Shown here piece after piece: positions 6,871 through 7,182 of a DNA stretch of 7,182 bases. Source of the DNA: Thomasclavelia sp. (GTDB taxonomy: Bacteria; Bacillota_I; Bacilli_A; Erysipelotrichales; Coprobacillaceae). A model generated the notes under the pieces. That model was not told the origin of the DNA and ran no database searches. It worked only from the letters and a program-made list of their open reading frames with translations. The stretch is from NCBI GenBank assembly GCA_020025035.1, contig JAHHSU010000055.1, positions 1 through 7,182 on the forward strand, read 5' to 3'. The number at the start of each line of letters is the position of its first letter. Within the stretch, counting starts at the first letter, position 1. A program made the translations under genes and the position numbers.

Positions 6871-6877
6871 CTCCTTT
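6871..6877 (-). promoter_or_regulatory. Ribosome binding site fixing the TTG start of the CNNM-type gene
   Basis: AAAGGAG on the minus strand lies 10 bases before TTG (6858-6860). The ATG at 6868-6870 directly abuts the site but is out of frame and reads ATG TAT TAA, so it cannot start the gene. TTG is the only start in this frame that keeps the first membrane segment and has a ribosome site. Confidence 0.75.
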
Positions 6878-6895
6878 GTTCACTTAATTTATTTG

Positions 6896-6924
6896 ATTAT
6901 ATCTTAAAACATACCTAGTGTCAA
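6896..6924 (-). promoter_or_regulatory. Consensus sigma-A promoter of the CNNM-type gene
   Basis: The minus strand has a perfect TTGACA (6919-6924) and a perfect TATAAT (6896-6901) with the optimal 17-bp spacer. The start is predicted near 6888-6889, giving a leader of about 28 bases that includes the ribosome site. Such a full match implies strong expression unless a repressor acts on it; repeats overlap and flank the -35. Confidence 0.9.
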
Positions 6925-6953
6925 ATCAACCAATTATCTTGGTCAAAATCAAA
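6920..6953. repeat. Direct repeat and small dyad over the -35 of the CNNM-type promoter
   Basis: GTCAAATCAA (6920-6929) recurs as GTCAAAATCAAA (6942-6953) with one inserted base, start to start 22 bp apart, about two helical turns. Between and partly within them is a dyad, ACCAA (6929-6933), TTATC, TTGGT (6939-6943). The inner copy includes part of the -35. This is a candidate operator for an unknown regulator; no known binding motif is recognised. Confidence 0.35.
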
Positions 6954-7051
6954 TACAAAAACAAGTCTAAGTATAAAACATATTTTTTATACATATGATA
7001 AACTAACTTTTATTAAAAATTAATATATCTCTAGTACCACATTAACTACGT

Positions 7052-7076
7052 ACTGTAATTTTACTAAAAATACAGT
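7052..7076. repeat. Near-perfect palindrome of unknown role
   Basis: The arms 7052-7062 and 7066-7076 pair over 11 positions with one A-A mismatch and a 3-base centre (ACT); the outer part reads ACTGTA and TACAGT. There is no clear T-run after it on either strand, so a terminator is less likely than an operator or a chance AT-rich dyad. Confidence 0.35.
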
Positions 7077-7095
7077 TTAAATTATTATGAAATAA

Positions 7096-7143
7096 AAAGT
7101 AAAAAGAAATCCTTATTTCATGGAAATAACCCATAAGAATTTC
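7096..7143 (-). terminator. Probable terminator of a minus-strand gene beyond the right edge
   Basis: On the minus strand GAAATTCTTAT (7133-7143) pairs with ATAAGGATTTC (7106-7116), one mismatch, followed by TTTTTACTTTTT (down to about 7094). A second, tighter hairpin, TTATTTC and GAAATAA with a 3-base loop (7113-7129), uses some of the same bases, so the two folds compete. The T-rich tail suggests termination of leftward transcription. Confidence 0.5.
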
Positions 7144-7182
7144 CTTCCATCAACTAAATCATTATTAATTTACGTATTAATA

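Larger units (their letters stand above)
6954..7182. other. Intergenic region without a supported gene
   Basis: No coding region, tRNA or recognisable RNA family is seen in these 229 AT-rich bases. It holds three palindromic structures: 6971-6992 (perfect 8-bp arms, GTATAAAA with TTTTATAC), 7052-7076 (11-base arms with one mismatch, ACTGTA outermost) and a terminator-like hairpin at 7106-7143. No convincing promoter pair was found on either strand. Confidence 0.6.

Noticed and set aside
6403..6918. Plus-strand 171-codon frame opposite the CNNM-type gene
   Set aside because: It is antisense to the conserved DUF21 domain, lacks a ribosome site and runs across the strong opposing promoter.
7052..7076. 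Copper-repressor or BlaI/MecI-type operator
   Set aside because: Those sites read TACA-NN-TGTA; here the half sites face the other way (ACTGTA...TACAGT) and are too far apart.

Overview
This window of AT-rich DNA looks like the chromosome of a low-GC Firmicute that makes peptidoglycan. The protein sequences, especially an 870-residue AlaRS and a Cys/His-tailed YrzB, feel closest to the Erysipelotrichia/Coprobacillus group, but that placement is an impression from the sequence and has not been tested. All six genes end in TAA or TAG. Trp is encoded by TGG at the codon checked (AlaRS W40), and there is no in-frame TGA, so the standard bacterial code fits. A wall-acting deacetylase argues against a wall-less Mollicute.

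Left two thirds (minus strand, about 4030 down to 52): one compact operon in the order alaS, ireB/reoM, ruvX (yqgF), yrzB. The same order is known around alaS in Bacillus (alaS-yrzL-yrrK-yrzB). It begins at a good sigma-A promoter (TTGAAG, 17 bp, TATAAT), passes through a T-box leader with an alanine (GCU) specifier, UGGU bulge and mutually exclusive terminator and antiterminator, and ends at a hairpin terminator at 52-95. A weaker candidate promoter sits between alaS and ireB.

Middle (plus strand, 4105-5517): a divergently transcribed, membrane-anchored polysaccharide deacetylase with an Ig-like stalk and a complete set of CE4 motifs, probably acting on peptidoglycan. It ends in a bidirectional terminator (5534-5574) shared with the convergent gene on its right.

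Right (minus strand, 5592-6860): a CNNM/CorC-type membrane protein (DUF21, CBS pair, CorC_HlyC domain) starting at TTG, driven by a perfect consensus promoter (TTGACA, 17 bp, TATAAT). Beyond it, about 230 bp hold no gene that I can support but several short palindromes, one of which looks like the terminator of a minus-strand gene lying past the right edge.

As a system, most of the window is housekeeping. The threads worth following are: charged-tRNA control (T-box) placed in front of a regulator of cell-wall synthesis (IreB/ReoM), with a wall-modifying enzyme on the other side of the same intergenic region; a dense Cys/His tail on YrzB; altered residues in a conserved IreB/ReoM motif; and ordered dyads and repeats over the two strong promoters. 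I did not find a CRISPR array, an insertion sequence, a tRNA or rRNA gene, or a convincing new multigene system.
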